This document shows, one piece after another, positions 54,294 to 64,000 of a stretch of 64,000 nucleotides of DNA. The notes under the pieces were generated by a model. It had not been told where the DNA came from. It worked only from the letters and a program-made list of their open reading frames with translations, and did no database searches. A program made the position numbers and the translations under genes. Position 1 is the stretch's first letter. Every line of letters begins with the position of its first letter. The stretch comes from [Borrelia] lusitaniae (GTDB lineage Bacteria > Spirochaetota > Spirochaetia > Borreliales > Borreliaceae): assembly GCF_030440365.1 (NCBI RefSeq), contig NZ_CP124050.1, positions 124,001 to 188,000 of the forward strand, written 5' to 3'.

Positions 54294-55286
54294 CTAAGGA
54301 AGCGCTACAGCAGAAAGAAGCATTCTAATAATATCATCAATACTCATTTCTTCTACCTCTGCCTCATAAGATGGAGTAATTCTATGCCTTAACACACTGT
54401 AGGCAACAGCTTTGACATCTTCTGGTAGAACAAATATTCGTCCCTCATAAAGAGCATTAACACGAGCACACTTTAATAAACTAAGAGAAGCCCTGGGAGA
54501 TGCACCAAATTCAATGTATTTGGCAAAAGGATAAGTTTTCTTATCTCTCTCGCGAGATGCCGAGATTAAAGTAACAATGTAAAGCATTATTTTGTCATCA
54601 ACTTTTACCCTGCCAACCGTTCTTTTAATATCTGCCAAAGAATAAGCGTTCATCACCTTTGCAACCTTAATATTTTCAAGACGTCCATCAACTGAGAATA
54701 TTTTCAAAAGCCTTACTTCATCCTGCACTGATGGATAATGAACATTAACTTTTAATAAAAACCTATCAAGTTGAGATTCTGGCAAATTATAAGTCCCTTC
54801 TTGCTCTATTGGATTTTGAGTAGCAAGAACAAAAAATGGATCTGGAAGCTTATGGGTTTCATCTCCAAGAGTTACTTGTCTTTCTCCCATAGCCTCAAGA
54901 AGAGCAGACTGAACTTTTGCAGGAGCCCTATTTATTTCATCTGCTAAAATAACATTTGAAAATACTGGGCCTTTTCTAACCTTAAAAGTCCCTGTAGCAC
55001 TTTTATAAACCATATTACCCGTAAGATCAGAGGGCAAAAGATCTGGGGTAAACTGTATGCGTTTAAACTCAAGATCGAGAACATCAGATACAGTTTGAAT
55101 TGCAAGAGTCTTAGCAAGACCTGGAACCCCTTCAAGCAATACATGCCCCTCTGTTAAAAGCCCCATTAAAATAGCATCTATCATTTCTTTTTGACCAAGA
55201 ACTCTGCTTGCAACCTCTCTTCTAAATTTATTTATCAAATGTAATGCATTCTCTACTTCTGAATCTATCTGAAAACTACTCTTCAT
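54294..55286 (-). CDS. moxR: MoxR-family AAA+ ATPase
   Basis: 330 residues from ATG 55286 (AGGAG upstream; a GTG 7 codons earlier lacks a site). Walker A is G-V-P-G-L-A-K-T at 53-60, Walker B I-L-A-D-E-I-N-R-A, then A-T-Q-N-P-I-E-Q-E-G-T-Y-x-L-P-E-S-Q-L-D-R-F (sensor 1 and the family hallmark). MoxR ATPases act as chaperones, remodelling VWA proteins. First gene of the moxR-DUF58-bat series, 56 nt after rsmG. Confidence 0.93.
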   Translation of the reverse strand: MKSSFQIDSEVENALHLINKFRREVASRVLGQKEMIDAILMGLLTEGHVLLEGVPGLAKTLAIQTVSDVLDLEFKRIQFTPDLLPSDLTGNMVYKSATGTFKVRKGPVFSNVILADEINRAPAKVQSALLEAMGERQVTLGDETHKLPDPFFVLATQNPIEQEGTYNLPESQLDRFLLKVNVHYPSVQDEVRLLKIFSVDGRLENIKVAKVMNAYSLADIKRTVGRVKVDDKIMLYIVTLISASRERDKKTYPFAKYIEFGASPRASLSLLKCARVNALYEGRIFVLPEDVKAVAYSVLRHRITPSYEAEVEEMSIDDIIRMLLSAVALP

Positions 55287-55342
55287 AATACTCCTAGTCA
55301 AAATCACTCTAAAATATAAATTAAACCTAAACGATAATAATA

Positions 55343-55969
55343 TTATCTGTAAAACAAAACCAAATTTCTCTCTGCGCTTAATTTTGAATTTAAAGACTTT
55401 ACTTCTATTTTACTAAACAAATCTTTAATTTGATTGATTTCAAGGTTGATTCTATCAAGTTTGCCCTTATATGCCATAATCAAGCCCCCATTCTTTAAAA
55501 GATTCTTTAAAACTACCGCATATTCATTAATACTTCTAAAAGCTCGAATTGTAATAAATTCGTACTTCTTTTTTTCTCTTTCAATCTCATATTCTAAAAT
55601 TTTTACATTTTCTAAATCAAGTTCTAATTTTATCATTTTCAAAAAAGTAGACTTTTTTTTACTTCTCTCTAAGAGATAATATTTTCTAGAAGTATCAAAA
55701 ATAGCCAAAATAATACCCGGAAATCCAGCACCACTTCCAACATCAAGAATTTCATAAGGATTAATCTCTTTAATAGTAGGCAATCCTAAAAGAGAATCTA
55801 TAACATGTAAATTAAGAATAGAATTGAAATTGCTATTGCTACTTGAAATTAAATTAAATCTGGTATTTAAAAGTAAAAGTCTTTTTATATATAAATTTAT
55901 TTTCTGAAGATCTTTGTAAGCAAAGTGAAAATTACGTTTTGACAAAGCAAGTTCAATATCACTTATCAT
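55343..55969 (-). CDS. rsmG: 16S rRNA (guanine-N7) methyltransferase RsmG
   Basis: SAM-dependent enzyme that methylates G527 of 16S rRNA (E. coli numbering); loss commonly gives low-level streptomycin resistance. The SAM-binding motif is [16 protein letters not shown], preceded by N-L-H-V-I-D-S-L. At 208 residues the length is usual. The ATG overlaps the mnmG stop as ATGA. Confidence 0.94.
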   Translation of the reverse strand: MISDIELALSKRNFHFAYKDLQKINLYIKRLLLLNTRFNLISSSNSNFNSILNLHVIDSLLGLPTIKEINPYEILDVGSGAGFPGIILAIFDTSRKYYLLERSKKKSTFLKMIKLELDLENVKILEYEIEREKKKYEFITIRAFRSINEYAVVLKNLLKNGGLIMAYKGKLDRINLEINQIKDLFSKIEVKSLNSKLSAERNLVLFYR

Positions 55970-57831
55970 AAAGAAAAATTTAGAACTACCTTATTTTTAG
56001 GATTTGAAAAATATATAAACAAAACAGTAATATCCGTATTTCTTATTCCAGGAATTCGACTTGCTTGAGCAAGAGTAGCTGGTTGAACCTTGGAAAATTT
56101 CTCTCTAGCTTCTCTTGATAAACCTTCAATAATCTCGTAATTAAAATCAAATGGGAGTTTTACAAGTTCCAAGTTATTAAGTCTTTTAATCAAATCTTTT
56201 TGTCTATTAATGTAACCTTCATATTTAACATCTAATTCAACTTGCTCTAAAATTACTTTTGAATCACTTAAACTTGGATCAATCTTTATCAGATTATCTA
56301 AACTAATAGAAGGATCTTTTAAGATATGGTAAAAATCTTTACTAACATGTTTTTTTAATTGTTCATCAGCAACATCTTTTAAACTAAGACGCCTTTGCCT
56401 TAAAAGCTCTTTTATCTCTTCAACTCGCCTCTCCTTAAAAAGATATCTTGAATATCTCTCCTCATCAACAAGCCCAAGATCATATCCAATCTTAATCAAA
56501 CGCTTATCACTAGTATCATGTCTTAAATTAAGTCTGTGCTCAGCCCTAGAAGTAAACATTCTGTAAGGCTCTTTAGTGCCTTTAGTAACAAGATCGTCAA
56601 TAAGAACTCCAATATAAGAGCTAGTTCTTGTTAAAATCATTGGATTTTTATTTTGAAGTCTAAGAGCAGCATTAATTCCAGCCATTAACCCTTGGGCTGC
56701 TGCTTCCTCATAACCTGAAGAGCCGTTGGTTTGACCTGCTATAAAAAGGCCTTTGACTCTTTTGCTTTCAAGATTTGGATAAAGTTCAATTGGATTTATA
56801 TAATCATACTCAACAGCATAACCAGGCCTTGTAATAACAGCATGCTCAAGGCCTTCGATGCTGTTAATCAATTTTTGCTGAATATTTTCAGGCAAAGAAG
56901 AACTAAGACCATTAAGATACATTTCTTCCGTATTAAACCCTTCAGGTTCAATAAAAATTTGATGTCTATCTTTATCTTTAAATTTTACTATTTTATCCTC
57001 AATAGAAGGACAATATCTTGGTCCATTGCCCACAATCTCACCAGAATAAAGGGGCGACAAGTGCATATTTTCGCTAATTATTTCGTGAGTTCTTTTATTA
57101 GTATAGGTCACATAACATGCAAGTTGAGATTTATCTAGTTTGCCATTTGAAAAAGAGAAAGGAATAATGTCTGAATCTCCAAATTGAACCTCGGTCTTTG
57201 AAAAGTCCACACTTTTTTTATGAATTCTTGCTGGGGTACCTGTTTTAAGCCTACCCATTTCAAATCCAAGACCAAGTAAAGTTTTATCAAGTCCATAAGC
57301 AGAAAATTCAGCAAGTCTTCCCATATTAGCTCTATACTCACCAATAAATATTTTACCTCTAAGAAAAGTCCCTGTTGTAAGCACTACAACACTTGATCTA
57401 AACTTATTGCCTCTTTCTGTAACAACACCTTCAATTCCATTTCTCATAGAATTAAGAAGAAAATCAACAACTGTATCTTGAAAAAGATCAAGATTGTCTT
57501 GACGCTCTAAAGTTTCTTTAGCTTTGGTTTGGTACATTAATTTATCAGCTTGAGCACGTGGAGCTTGAACCGCAGGTCCACGGCTTTTGTTTAAAACTCT
57601 AAATTGAATCATACTAAAATCAATAATACGACCCATTTCACCACCAAGCGCATCAATTTCTCTAACCATATTGCCCTTAGCAAGTCCGCCAATAGCAGGA
57701 TTGCAAGAAAGCTTGCCTATTGTATCTAAATTTTGAGTAATCATTAAAGTTTTAAAATTCAACCTTGAGAGAGCAAGCGCAGCTTCAATTCCTGCATGCC
57801 CCCCTCCAATAACAATTGCGTCAAAATCCAT
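55966..57831 (-). CDS. mnmG: tRNA wobble-uridine modification enzyme MnmG (GidA)
   Basis: FAD protein that with MnmE forms the cmnm5U34 tRNA modification. The FAD fold begins V-I-G-G-G-H-A-G (G9-G14). [12 protein letters not shown], with its catalytic-region Cys, and [11 protein letters not shown] with the second Cys are present. 621 residues from ATG 57831, 2 nt after the mnmE stop; a TTG 6 codons earlier is less likely because it overlaps mnmE. Operon mnmE-mnmG-rsmG. Confidence 0.96.
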   Translation of the reverse strand: MDFDAIVIGGGHAGIEAALALSRLNFKTLMITQNLDTIGKLSCNPAIGGLAKGNMVREIDALGGEMGRIIDFSMIQFRVLNKSRGPAVQAPRAQADKLMYQTKAKETLERQDNLDLFQDTVVDFLLNSMRNGIEGVVTERGNKFRSSVVVLTTGTFLRGKIFIGEYRANMGRLAEFSAYGLDKTLLGLGFEMGRLKTGTPARIHKKSVDFSKTEVQFGDSDIIPFSFSNGKLDKSQLACYVTYTNKRTHEIISENMHLSPLYSGEIVGNGPRYCPSIEDKIVKFKDKDRHQIFIEPEGFNTEEMYLNGLSSSLPENIQQKLINSIEGLEHAVITRPGYAVEYDYINPIELYPNLESKRVKGLFIAGQTNGSSGYEEAAAQGLMAGINAALRLQNKNPMILTRTSSYIGVLIDDLVTKGTKEPYRMFTSRAEHRLNLRHDTSDKRLIKIGYDLGLVDEERYSRYLFKERRVEEIKELLRQRRLSLKDVADEQLKKHVSKDFYHILKDPSISLDNLIKIDPSLSDSKVILEQVELDVKYEGYINRQKDLIKRLNNLELVKLPFDFNYEIIEGLSREAREKFSKVQPATLAQASRIPGIRNTDITVLFIYFSNPKNKVVLNFSL

Positions 57832-57833
57832 AT

Positions 57834-59228
57834 TTATTTTCCCAAACAAAAATTCTTAAACATATTGTTAAGAACATCTTCACTGCTAACTTCTCCTGTT
57901 ATTTCACCCAAACAGTTAATAATCTCATAAGCATCAAATGCCAACATATCATAACTTACTTGGCGATCAATTTTACTCAATAAATCTAAAATCAAAGCAT
58001 AAGCTTTCTCTAAAAGTTGCATTTGGCGCCTTGATGATATTATTATATCATTAGGGTCAATATCTACTCTCTCAAAAGAGACTAATGTCTTTATTTTGTC
58101 ATAAAGAACATCTATTCCTTCTAAATTTTTAGTACTAATCATTATTAAATTTGAAGAATTTAAAACGCTTGAGCGAACAAATTCCTCAGTAGATTTATTT
58201 ATCTTTAAATCTATCTTATTTAAAACAAACAGTATTTTACTATTAGATTTGTTTGAATCAATAAATAAGAAATCATCTCTTGTTAAATTTGAACTAACAT
58301 CGATTACATAAATTACTAAAGATGCTTCCTTTATTAAAGAATTACTTTTCTCAATTCCCAATCTCTCAACAAAATTGTCAGCATCTCTAAGACCTGCCGT
58401 ATCAAAAAGATTAAATAAAATACCATCAAGCTCAAAGTTTGCTTCAATATAATCTCTTGTAGTACCAGGATATGAAGAGACAATTGATCTCTCTTTTTTG
58501 AGAAACAAATTAAATAACGAAGACTTTCCAGCATTAACAGAGCCTGCTAAAACCAAAGTAACACCATGATCAATTTTTTCATAAACCTTATAAGAATTAA
58601 TTAATTTTTTAAGCTCAACTTTGCTATTTAAAATCAAGTCAAAAGGAATGCTAATTTCATGGTCGTCAACCTCATAATCAAGATACACACTAACAGCTGA
58701 GAGAAAATTTAAAATACATTTTTTTATTGTATCTATTTTAACAAATAAAGCTCCAGAAAGTTTATTTACTGCAACAGAATAAGTTTTATTAGTTTTAGCA
58801 AAAATAATCTCATTTATTGCTTCTGCCTTTGTAAGATCAATTTTTTTAGCAAGAAATGCGCGCAAAGTAAATTCACCAGGCTCAGCCATCCTAAACCCAC
58901 TTTTTAAAAACAAATCTATAATCTTTTTAATCCCAATCACAGAACCATGAGCTATAACTTCAATAGCATCTTGCCCCGTAAAGCTCTTTGGTGCTCGATA
59001 CAAACAAACAACAACTTCATCTACCTTGCAATTATTCTCATTATCTAATATATAACCATAATGAATAGTATTCCCAGATGCTAAATTAAGAGCTGAATGA
59101 TTTGAAAAGATTTTAGAAAATTTAGAAATAGAAGAAACTCCGCTGCTACGAATCACACATAAAGCACTACTTAAAAAAGGGGTTGCAAGTGCTACAATAT
59201 CATCATCTCTTTCAAAAAGCTTACTCAT
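57834..59228 (-). CDS. mnmE: tRNA modification GTPase MnmE
   Basis: 464 residues. The N-terminal formyl-THF-binding domain is followed by helices and a GTPase domain: G1 G-S-V-N-A-G-K-S at 229-236 (Val in place of the usual Pro), T-T-R-D-Y switch, D-T-A-G-L-R, and N-K-I-D. The C-terminus ends C461-L-G-K, the catalytic Cys motif. TATAAT with TG upstream (59244-59239) ends only 10 nt before the ATG, so the leader is about 3-4 nt. Divergent from flgN; first gene of a leftward run that may extend into the bat cluster. Confidence 0.96.
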   Translation of the reverse strand: MSKLFERDDDIVALATPFLSSALCVIRSSGVSSISKFSKIFSNHSALNLASGNTIHYGYILDNENNCKVDEVVVCLYRAPKSFTGQDAIEVIAHGSVIGIKKIIDLFLKSGFRMAEPGEFTLRAFLAKKIDLTKAEAINEIIFAKTNKTYSVAVNKLSGALFVKIDTIKKCILNFLSAVSVYLDYEVDDHEISIPFDLILNSKVELKKLINSYKVYEKIDHGVTLVLAGSVNAGKSSLFNLFLKKERSIVSSYPGTTRDYIEANFELDGILFNLFDTAGLRDADNFVERLGIEKSNSLIKEASLVIYVIDVSSNLTRDDFLFIDSNKSNSKILFVLNKIDLKINKSTEEFVRSSVLNSSNLIMISTKNLEGIDVLYDKIKTLVSFERVDIDPNDIIISSRRQMQLLEKAYALILDLLSKIDRQVSYDMLAFDAYEIINCLGEITGEVSSEDVLNNMFKNFCLGK

Positions 59229-59238
59229 ACCTTAGTGT

Positions 59239-59244
59239 ATTATA
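59239..59244 (-). promoter_or_regulatory. Extended -10 of mnmE
   Basis: Minus-strand TGT-TATAAT, 10 nt before the mnmE ATG; no good -35. Confidence 0.5.
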
Positions 59245-59267
59245 ACATAATAAAAAGGCAATTTGAT

Positions 59268-59296
59268 TTGTAAATATATTTATAATGGCTTATAAT
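59268..59296 (+). promoter_or_regulatory. Promoter of the flgK motility operon
   Basis: TTGTAA (59268-59273), 17 nt, TATAAT (59291-59296). The predicted start is about 7 nt before the flgN ATG. Published work describes a sigma-70-like promoter for this operon in B. burgdorferi, in agreement. Confidence 0.72.
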
Positions 59297-59309
59297 TGAT
59301 TTTATAAAA

Positions 59310-59804
59310 ATGAAAGCAAAACTTGAAATAGAACTAAAAGAAGTTTTAAAAAAAGAACTTCTCTTGGTAGAAGAAATATATAGATCTTACATAAAAATAA
59401 AAGAAAATATTGACAATAAAAATGAAATGGGACTTAAAGAGATTGTAAACAAAATAAAAATATTACTTGAAAGTTTTAAAGAGATTGAAAGCAAAAGAGA
59501 TGAAATTTGGAAAAAATTTACCGAAAATGAAAAATTTGAGTCAACTTACGAAGCTGTAGAAAAATTGACTACAATTTACAAAAAAGAAATATACGATTAT
59601 TTACACAAATTAAAAATTGGAATACTAAATATCAAAAATTTAAATTTTATAATACAAAACTATGTAAACACATCCCTTGACATGTTAACAATAATATTTC
59701 AAGATATCCAAGAAAGTGTAGAAAATGTAACTTACAAAAACCCTTACGGGCCAAAACTTGGACGCTCAAACGAAGCTTCCGTTTTGATAAATAAAAAACT
59801 TTAA
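59310..59804 (+). CDS. flgN: FlgN-like flagellar chaperone
   Basis: 164 residues, all helical and coiled-coil-like ([28 protein letters not shown]). The last ~25 residues are [18 protein letters not shown]. Size, fold and position right before flgK and flgL match FlgN, the cytosolic export chaperone for those two. Sequence identity in this family is always low, so the call rests partly on context. No ribosome site precedes the ATG. Confidence 0.75.
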   Translation: MKAKLEIELKEVLKKELLLVEEIYRSYIKIKENIDNKNEMGLKEIVNKIKILLESFKEIESKRDEIWKKFTENEKFESTYEAVEKLTTIYKKEIYDYLHKLKIGILNIKNLNFIIQNYVNTSLDMLTIIFQDIQESVENVTYKNPYGPKLGRSNEASVLINKKL

Positions 59805-59815
59805 AGGAGTTTAGA

Positions 59816-61705
59816 GTGGATTCAACATTCTCAGGAATAGAAATTGGCAAAAGAAGTTTATTTGCACATAAAGATGCAATGAATACAGTTGGACACAACT
59901 TATCCAACGCCACAAAGCCTGGATATTCAAGGCAAAGAATAACAATGAAAACCGAAATTCCCCTTTATGCTCCACAACTAAACAGAGCTAAAAAACAAGG
60001 GCAATTGGGTCAAGGAATCATGGTTCAATCTGTAGACAGAGTAAAAGATGAACTACTTAACACAAGAATTATTGAAGAATCACACCAACTAGGGTACTGG
60101 ACTTCACAAGATAAGTTTATATCAATGTTAGAAGGTGTTTATAACGAACCTGAAGATCAATCAATAAGAAAAAGATTAAATGATTTTTGGGAAAGTTGGC
60201 AAGATCTAGCAAATCAACCACAAGGTTTAGCAGAAAGAAAGATAATTTTAGAAAGAGGTAAATCTTTTTGCGAAGGAATAAGAAACAGATTCCATTCGCT
60301 TGAAAGAATTTACATAATGGCAAACGATGAAATTAAAATTACAACAGATGAAGCAAATAATTACATTAAAAACATTGCAAATCTTAATAAACAAATTGCA
60401 AAAGCTCAAGCAATAAAAGACAATCCAAATGATTTAATGGATGCAAGAGATTTGCTGGTTGAAAAATTAAGCAATTTAATAAGTGTATCAATTGAAAACA
60501 AGCAGGATCCAAATGAATTTTTAATTCACTCAGAAGGAAGACACCTTGTACAAGGCTCAATTGCTAATGAATTTAAACTAGAAGCTACAAACGGACCTAC
60601 TAGAACCAAATGGGACATTTTATGGGCAAATAATGACAAAGTTTACCTTAAAACAGGAAAGCTTGGATCTTTGCTTAACATAAGAGATGGAGAGATTAAA
60701 AATGAAATCAATGAACTAAATAATATATCTGCCAACATCATAGAGCTTGTTAACGAAATACATGAAGTAGGACACGGAATGGACAAAAAAAATGGAAGAA
60801 GCTTTTTTTCTCAAGAACTAAAGCCAACTGATGATCGAGGTCGATATGATACTAACGGAAATGGTGAGTTTGATTCTGTTCATATTTTCAAAATTAACAG
60901 CACAAACGAAATATTCCCAGAAGAAAAATTAGGGTTTTACGGAACTCTTAAATTTGAAGCTACAAATAGTAATGAGATTATAGAAATATCTTACAATGCT
61001 CCAGATACAGTTCAAGATGTTATAAATAAAATAAACAATTCCAATGCACAAGTTACAGCAAGAATTAATTCAGAAGGCAAACTTGAAATAAAAGCGGTCA
61101 AAGAGCAAGAAGAAGATGATGAAAACATAACATTTAGAATCAAACATATAGAAGATTCTGGATTATTTCTAACAAAATATACAGGAATATTAAATGCATC
61201 TGGGCCTGAGGGAGCTTATGATTATAAAAATATTGATACAGTGGATAAATTAATACCCAAAGCCACCTATTCAATCTCGCCTCTAAAAAATCCTGCAGCA
61301 TGGATAAAAGTTACAGACACAATAGACTCAGATCCTTCAAAAATAGCAGCAGGAATCCAAAATCCAACAAATGAAATATCTATTGGGGATAACCAAGCAG
61401 CACTTAGAATCTCTTCTTTTGGAAATTCTAAGATTATGATTGGTAAAAATTCAACACTAAATGATTACTTTGCAAATACAGCATCAAATATCGCAATAAA
61501 AGGACAAATATCAGAAATCACAAAAGAAAGCCAATCTCAAATATTAAAAGATTTAACAGATCTGAGAATGTCTATTTCTGGGGTAAATAAAGATGAAGAA
61601 CTTGCAAACATGATCGAATTTCAACAAGCCTTTATTGCAGCAAGTAAATTTATAACGGTTTCTGCTGAACTAATAGACACAGTAATAAATAAAATGGGAG
61701 TATAA
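59816..61705 (+). CDS. flgK: Hook-filament junction protein FlgK (HAP1)
   Basis: 629 residues. N-terminus: [26 protein letters not shown] with the flagellar rod/hook signature [11 protein letters not shown]-terminus: [23 protein letters not shown]. The middle is a variable beta region. It begins at GTG 59816 with AAAGGAG 6 nt upstream and lies 11 nt after flgN. The literature shows flgK is needed for filament formation and motility in B. burgdorferi. Confidence 0.96.
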   Translation: MDSTFSGIEIGKRSLFAHKDAMNTVGHNLSNATKPGYSRQRITMKTEIPLYAPQLNRAKKQGQLGQGIMVQSVDRVKDELLNTRIIEESHQLGYWTSQDKFISMLEGVYNEPEDQSIRKRLNDFWESWQDLANQPQGLAERKIILERGKSFCEGIRNRFHSLERIYIMANDEIKITTDEANNYIKNIANLNKQIAKAQAIKDNPNDLMDARDLLVEKLSNLISVSIENKQDPNEFLIHSEGRHLVQGSIANEFKLEATNGPTRTKWDILWANNDKVYLKTGKLGSLLNIRDGEIKNEINELNNISANIIELVNEIHEVGHGMDKKNGRSFFSQELKPTDDRGRYDTNGNGEFDSVHIFKINSTNEIFPEEKLGFYGTLKFEATNSNEIIEISYNAPDTVQDVINKINNSNAQVTARINSEGKLEIKAVKEQEEDDENITFRIKHIEDSGLFLTKYTGILNASGPEGAYDYKNIDTVDKLIPKATYSISPLKNPAAWIKVTDTIDSDPSKIAAGIQNPTNEISIGDNQAALRISSFGNSKIMIGKNSTLNDYFANTASNIAIKGQISEITKESQSQILKDLTDLRMSISGVNKDEELANMIEFQQAFIAASKFITVSAELIDTVINKMGV

Positions 61706-61707
61706 AC

Positions 61708-62979
61708 ATGATAAACAGAGTAAGCCATCCATTAACATATGAAAATTTAAAAACAGCTACAGCAGAGCAAGAGTATAAAATTACAAAACTTTTAGAAAAC
61801 TTATACAAAGGTAAAAGAATTACAAAGCTAAGAAACGATCCAACAGGTGTTACTCATGCAATAAGACTAGATAACGACATATTTAAGCTTAATGTATATA
61901 TAAAAAATATTGGTATTTCTAAAAGTAAACTGAGGTATGCAGAAGGATACTTACAATCTCTTACAAATATTTTAACCCGAGCTAAAGAAATTGCTATTCA
62001 AGGAGCAAGCGGAACTTACGAAATAGATGACAAAAAAATGATATCAAAAGAAGTAAATGCTTTGCTTGAAGATGTTGTTGCAATAGCAAACGCTAAAGGG
62101 CCTGATGGATATAGCATATTCTCAGGGACCAAAATTGATAGCGAAGCATTTAACGTTACCAGAGAGAACAAAATAAGCAAAACAAGCAAAGAGGGCGAAG
62201 GCCCCCAAATAATAAAAGTGGAATACACTGGTAACCAAGCTGAAAAGAAAACAGAAGTATACAATGAAGTGTATATGTCAAATAATTATCCTGGAAATAA
62301 AATATTTTTCTCGCAAAACCAAAATATTATCTCATCAATAAACACTAATGGGTTTACCGTAAAAGAAGATACAAAAATTTATATTGACAATATTGAAATA
62401 GGGCTAACAATAGGAGACACTGCTCTTGACATTATTGCCAAAATCAATGAATCTTCAGCGCCTGTTGAAGCAAGTATTGATCCCGTTTTAAATTCATTGT
62501 CTATTAAAACTACAACTCCGCATCAAATGTGGATAACAGAAGCAAAAGAATCAAATGTTTTACAAACACTTGGAATACTCACTAAAAACAATGATACCAA
62601 ACTACCTCCTTACAACCTTTCTAGCAGCACAGAGATTAGAAGCAGATCTATTTTCGATGCGCTTATTGAACTCAGAGACGCACTTTACAATAATAAAGAA
62701 GAGCTTGTTGGAAGTAGAAGCCTTGCAGAAATTGATGAAAGCTTAAAAAGATTACTTACATCTGTTGCAGATCTTGGAGCAAAAGAAAATAGACTTGATA
62801 GAAGCTATGAAAGAATAAGCAAAGAGGCTGCAGACATGAAAGAAGATATGGTCCAATACACAGATCTTGACGTAACAAAAGCAATAACTAATTTAAATAT
62901 GGCAAGCTTAGCTTATCAAGTATCTTTAGGAATTTCTGCTAAAATAATGCAGACGACTTTATTAGATTTTCTAAAATAA
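61708..62979 (+). CDS. flgL: Hook-filament junction protein FlgL (HAP3)
   Basis: 423 residues. The N-terminal flagellin-like domain ([27 protein letters not shown]) and C-terminal flagellin-like helix ([21 protein letters not shown]) flank a beta-rich centre. The ATG is 2 nt after the flgK stop, and GGGAG lies in the end of flgK. Confidence 0.95.
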   Translation: MINRVSHPLTYENLKTATAEQEYKITKLLENLYKGKRITKLRNDPTGVTHAIRLDNDIFKLNVYIKNIGISKSKLRYAEGYLQSLTNILTRAKEIAIQGASGTYEIDDKKMISKEVNALLEDVVAIANAKGPDGYSIFSGTKIDSEAFNVTRENKISKTSKEGEGPQIIKVEYTGNQAEKKTEVYNEVYMSNNYPGNKIFFSQNQNIISSINTNGFTVKEDTKIYIDNIEIGLTIGDTALDIIAKINESSAPVEASIDPVLNSLSIKTTTPHQMWITEAKESNVLQTLGILTKNNDTKLPPYNLSSSTEIRSRSIFDALIELRDALYNNKEELVGSRSLAEIDESLKRLLTSVADLGAKENRLDRSYERISKEAADMKEDMVQYTDLDVTKAITNLNMASLAYQVSLGISAKIMQTTLLDFLK

Positions 62980-62980
62980 A

Positions 62981-63382
62981 ATGACAAATGAAAAAAGTAT
63001 AGGATTTGATTTCCCTGAAGGGATACTTGGATTTGAAAACATTAAAAAATTTATAATAAAAGACTCTAAATATAAACCTTTTTCTATTATGCAATCTATA
63101 AATAAAGACGTAAGTTTTTTAGTGACATCTCCTTTTAATTTTTTAAGCGAGTACTTACCAAATATACAAGAAAAAGATTGGTTGGATATTAAAGCAAAAG
63201 CAGAAGATGAAAAAGTTATACTATGCATAATTAATATGCATGTTAATGATTATAAAGACATTACAGCTAACCTAAAAGCACCAATCATAATAAATAAAAA
63301 AAAATTACTTGGAAAACAAGCTATATGCACAAATGAAACATACTCACTAAACCATAAAGTTTTCAAGGAATTAATATGCTAG
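62981..63382 (+). CDS. fliW: Flagellar assembly factor FliW
   Basis: 133 residues. The family start is present ([14 protein letters not shown]), as is the late A-P-I-I-I-N. FliW binds flagellin and, when free, binds and blocks CsrA, so flagellin output follows filament assembly. In Bacillus the same gene pair controls hag. The ATG starts 1 nt after the flgL stop, and the gene overlaps csrA by 7 nt. Confidence 0.94.
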   Translation: MTNEKSIGFDFPEGILGFENIKKFIIKDSKYKPFSIMQSINKDVSFLVTSPFNFLSEYLPNIQEKDWLDIKAKAEDEKVILCIINMHVNDYKDITANLKAPIIINKKKLLGKQAICTNETYSLNHKVFKELIC

Positions 63383-63621
63383 TACTGTCAAGAAAAGCAA
63401 ATGAAAGTATTAAAATAAACTCTAATATTGAAGTTTTAATATTAGAGATCAAAAAAGATACTGTTAAAATAGCAATTAAGGCTCCTGAAAACATTAAAAT
63501 ATTTAGATCTGAAATTTATGAATTTATTATAGAAGAAAATAAAAAATCAATGCTAAAAGACAAACACAATATAGGCAAAATTAAAAGTCTATTCAATCAT
63601 TATTTTAAGAATGAAAATTAA
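63376..63621 (+). CDS. csrA: Carbon storage regulator CsrA
   Basis: 81 residues. Dimeric RNA-binding protein: [14 protein letters not shown] at the N-terminus and [14 protein letters not shown] in the second RNA-binding strand; the usual V-H-R is I-F-R. It blocks translation by covering GGA sites near ribosome sites; the flaB leader in this window has two. AAGGAATT precedes the ATG inside fliW. The last 17 nt overlap the end of the converging tsaB gene. Confidence 0.95.
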   Translation: MLVLSRKANESIKINSNIEVLILEIKKDTVKIAIKAPENIKIFRSEIYEFIIEENKKSMLKDKHNIGKIKSLFNHYFKNEN

Positions 63622-64000
63622 TCTCTGCATCACTTTGTCTTACATAAAAAGGTCCCGATAAAATATCATCGCTTTTACAATTTTTTAAGTATTTAGCTAT
63701 CCCAAGTTCTGTTAAAATTCTTCCAAAAGAACTTAAATCCTCAATGATTTTAAATTTATAATTGAATTCTTTACAAATATTCTCAAGATTGTTCCCAATA
63801 AGAACTGTATTTGGATCAATCTGATTTAAATACTCAAGCAAATCTTTTTTTGAAAGACATAAAATCTTTCCTATTAATTTGCAATTATTATAATGCCCGA
63901 GAAAATATTTGCCAGCAGTAAAAGTTAATACAATTACACTAGAACTAATTTTTACTAAATTTGCAAAAACATCCAATGTAGAAATATTGACAAAAGGAAT
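63605..64000 (-). CDS. tsaB: TsaB-like protein, C-terminal part (5' end beyond window)
   Basis: The frame is open to the right edge, so only the last ~131 residues are seen. The visible start [13 protein letters not shown] and the end [16 protein letters not shown] match the TsaB/YeaZ pattern (V-S-T-L-x-x-x-A; P-x-Y-x-R-x-x-x-A). TsaB pairs with TsaD in making the t6A37 modification of tRNA. The conserved N-terminal ASKHA half lies outside the window. It converges on csrA with a 17-nt overlap. Confidence 0.75.
   Translation of the reverse strand: MPFVNISTLDVFANLVKISSSVIVLTFTAGKYFLGHYNNCKLIGKILCLSKKDLLEYLNQIDPNTVLIGNNLENICKEFNYKFKIIEDLSSFGRILTELGIAKYLKNCKSDDILSGPFYVRQSDAEINFHS

Noticed and set aside
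1-64000. CRISPR array, prophage or horizontally acquired island
   Set aside because: No regularly spaced repeats, integrase, portal or capsid genes; composition and gene order are uniform core chromosome.
1-64000. tRNA or rRNA genes
   Set aside because: No cloverleaf with a T-loop GTTCRA-type block or rRNA segment was recognised in the gaps, nearly all of which are short.

Overview
The window is a stretch of the linear chromosome of a Lyme-group spirochaete (Borreliella / Borrelia burgdorferi sensu lato). The evidence is very low G+C, a Borrelia-type FlaB flagellin with its proline/glutamine-rich insert, the BesABC efflux genes, a 900-residue GreA, an S2-like lipoprotein pair, and a gene order that from memory matches the B. 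burgdorferi B31 segment of about BB0127 to BB0185. Several proteins seem to differ from B31 at scattered residues, so a sibling species or strain is likely; I cannot name it. About two thirds of the genes are on the minus strand, as expected for the leading strand of the left chromosome arm. There are no rRNA or tRNA genes, CRISPR arrays, insertion sequences or prophage genes.

Layout. (1) 1-7986, minus: one long transcription unit from a good promoter near 7.97 kb: TPR protein, greA fusion, recA, scpA, rluB, cmk, rpsA (cut by the window edge). (2) 8.0-14.6 kb: a TPR membrane protein facing hisS, and a penicillin-binding protein facing an acyl-CoA synthetase. (3) 14.9-20.7 kb, minus: besC-besA-besB efflux pump followed by a small PII-like protein. 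(4) 20.7-24.0 kb: yidD, then the proV-proW-proX osmolyte transporter. (5) 24.1-27.3 kb: flaB and fliD. (6) 27.4-32.8 kb: nagA-nagB, sodA, secA. (7) 32.9-37.6 kb, plus: a lipoprotein, two small membrane proteins, a tandem S2-type paralogue pair and alr. (8) 37.6-47.2 kb: a YD-repeat exported protein, a 55-residue basic protein with no name, an unknown 582-residue protein, a cation/Ca exchanger, a glycosidase-like protein, malQ and an OmpA-like protein. (9) 47.2-48 kb: dksA and infA, each with its own promoter. (10) 48-59.2 kb, minus: mnmE-mnmG-rsmG-moxR-DUF58-Bat cluster. (11) 59.3-64 kb, plus: flgN-flgK-flgL-fliW-csrA, then a partial convergent tsaB.

Functional links. Motility is the strongest theme: flagellin, filament cap, hook-filament junction proteins, and the FliW/CsrA pair that controls flagellin. 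The flaB leader here contains a hairpin whose loop is AGGA plus a CsrA-like site over the ribosome binding site, so regulator and target are both in the window. Envelope biology is the second theme: efflux, SecA, YidD, lipoproteins, alanine racemase, a PBP and the Bat complex. Information processing is the third: rpsA, recA, scpA, greA, dksA, infA and tRNA modification.

This is mostly conserved core chromosome, and I see no wholly new multi-gene system. The best second-look items are: the PII-like gene one base after the RND pump; MalQ lacking a catalytic Asp; besC lacking a standard start codon; the 55-residue gene behind a perfect 13-bp inverted repeat; several genes that look leaderless; and the CsrA hairpin in the flaB leader.
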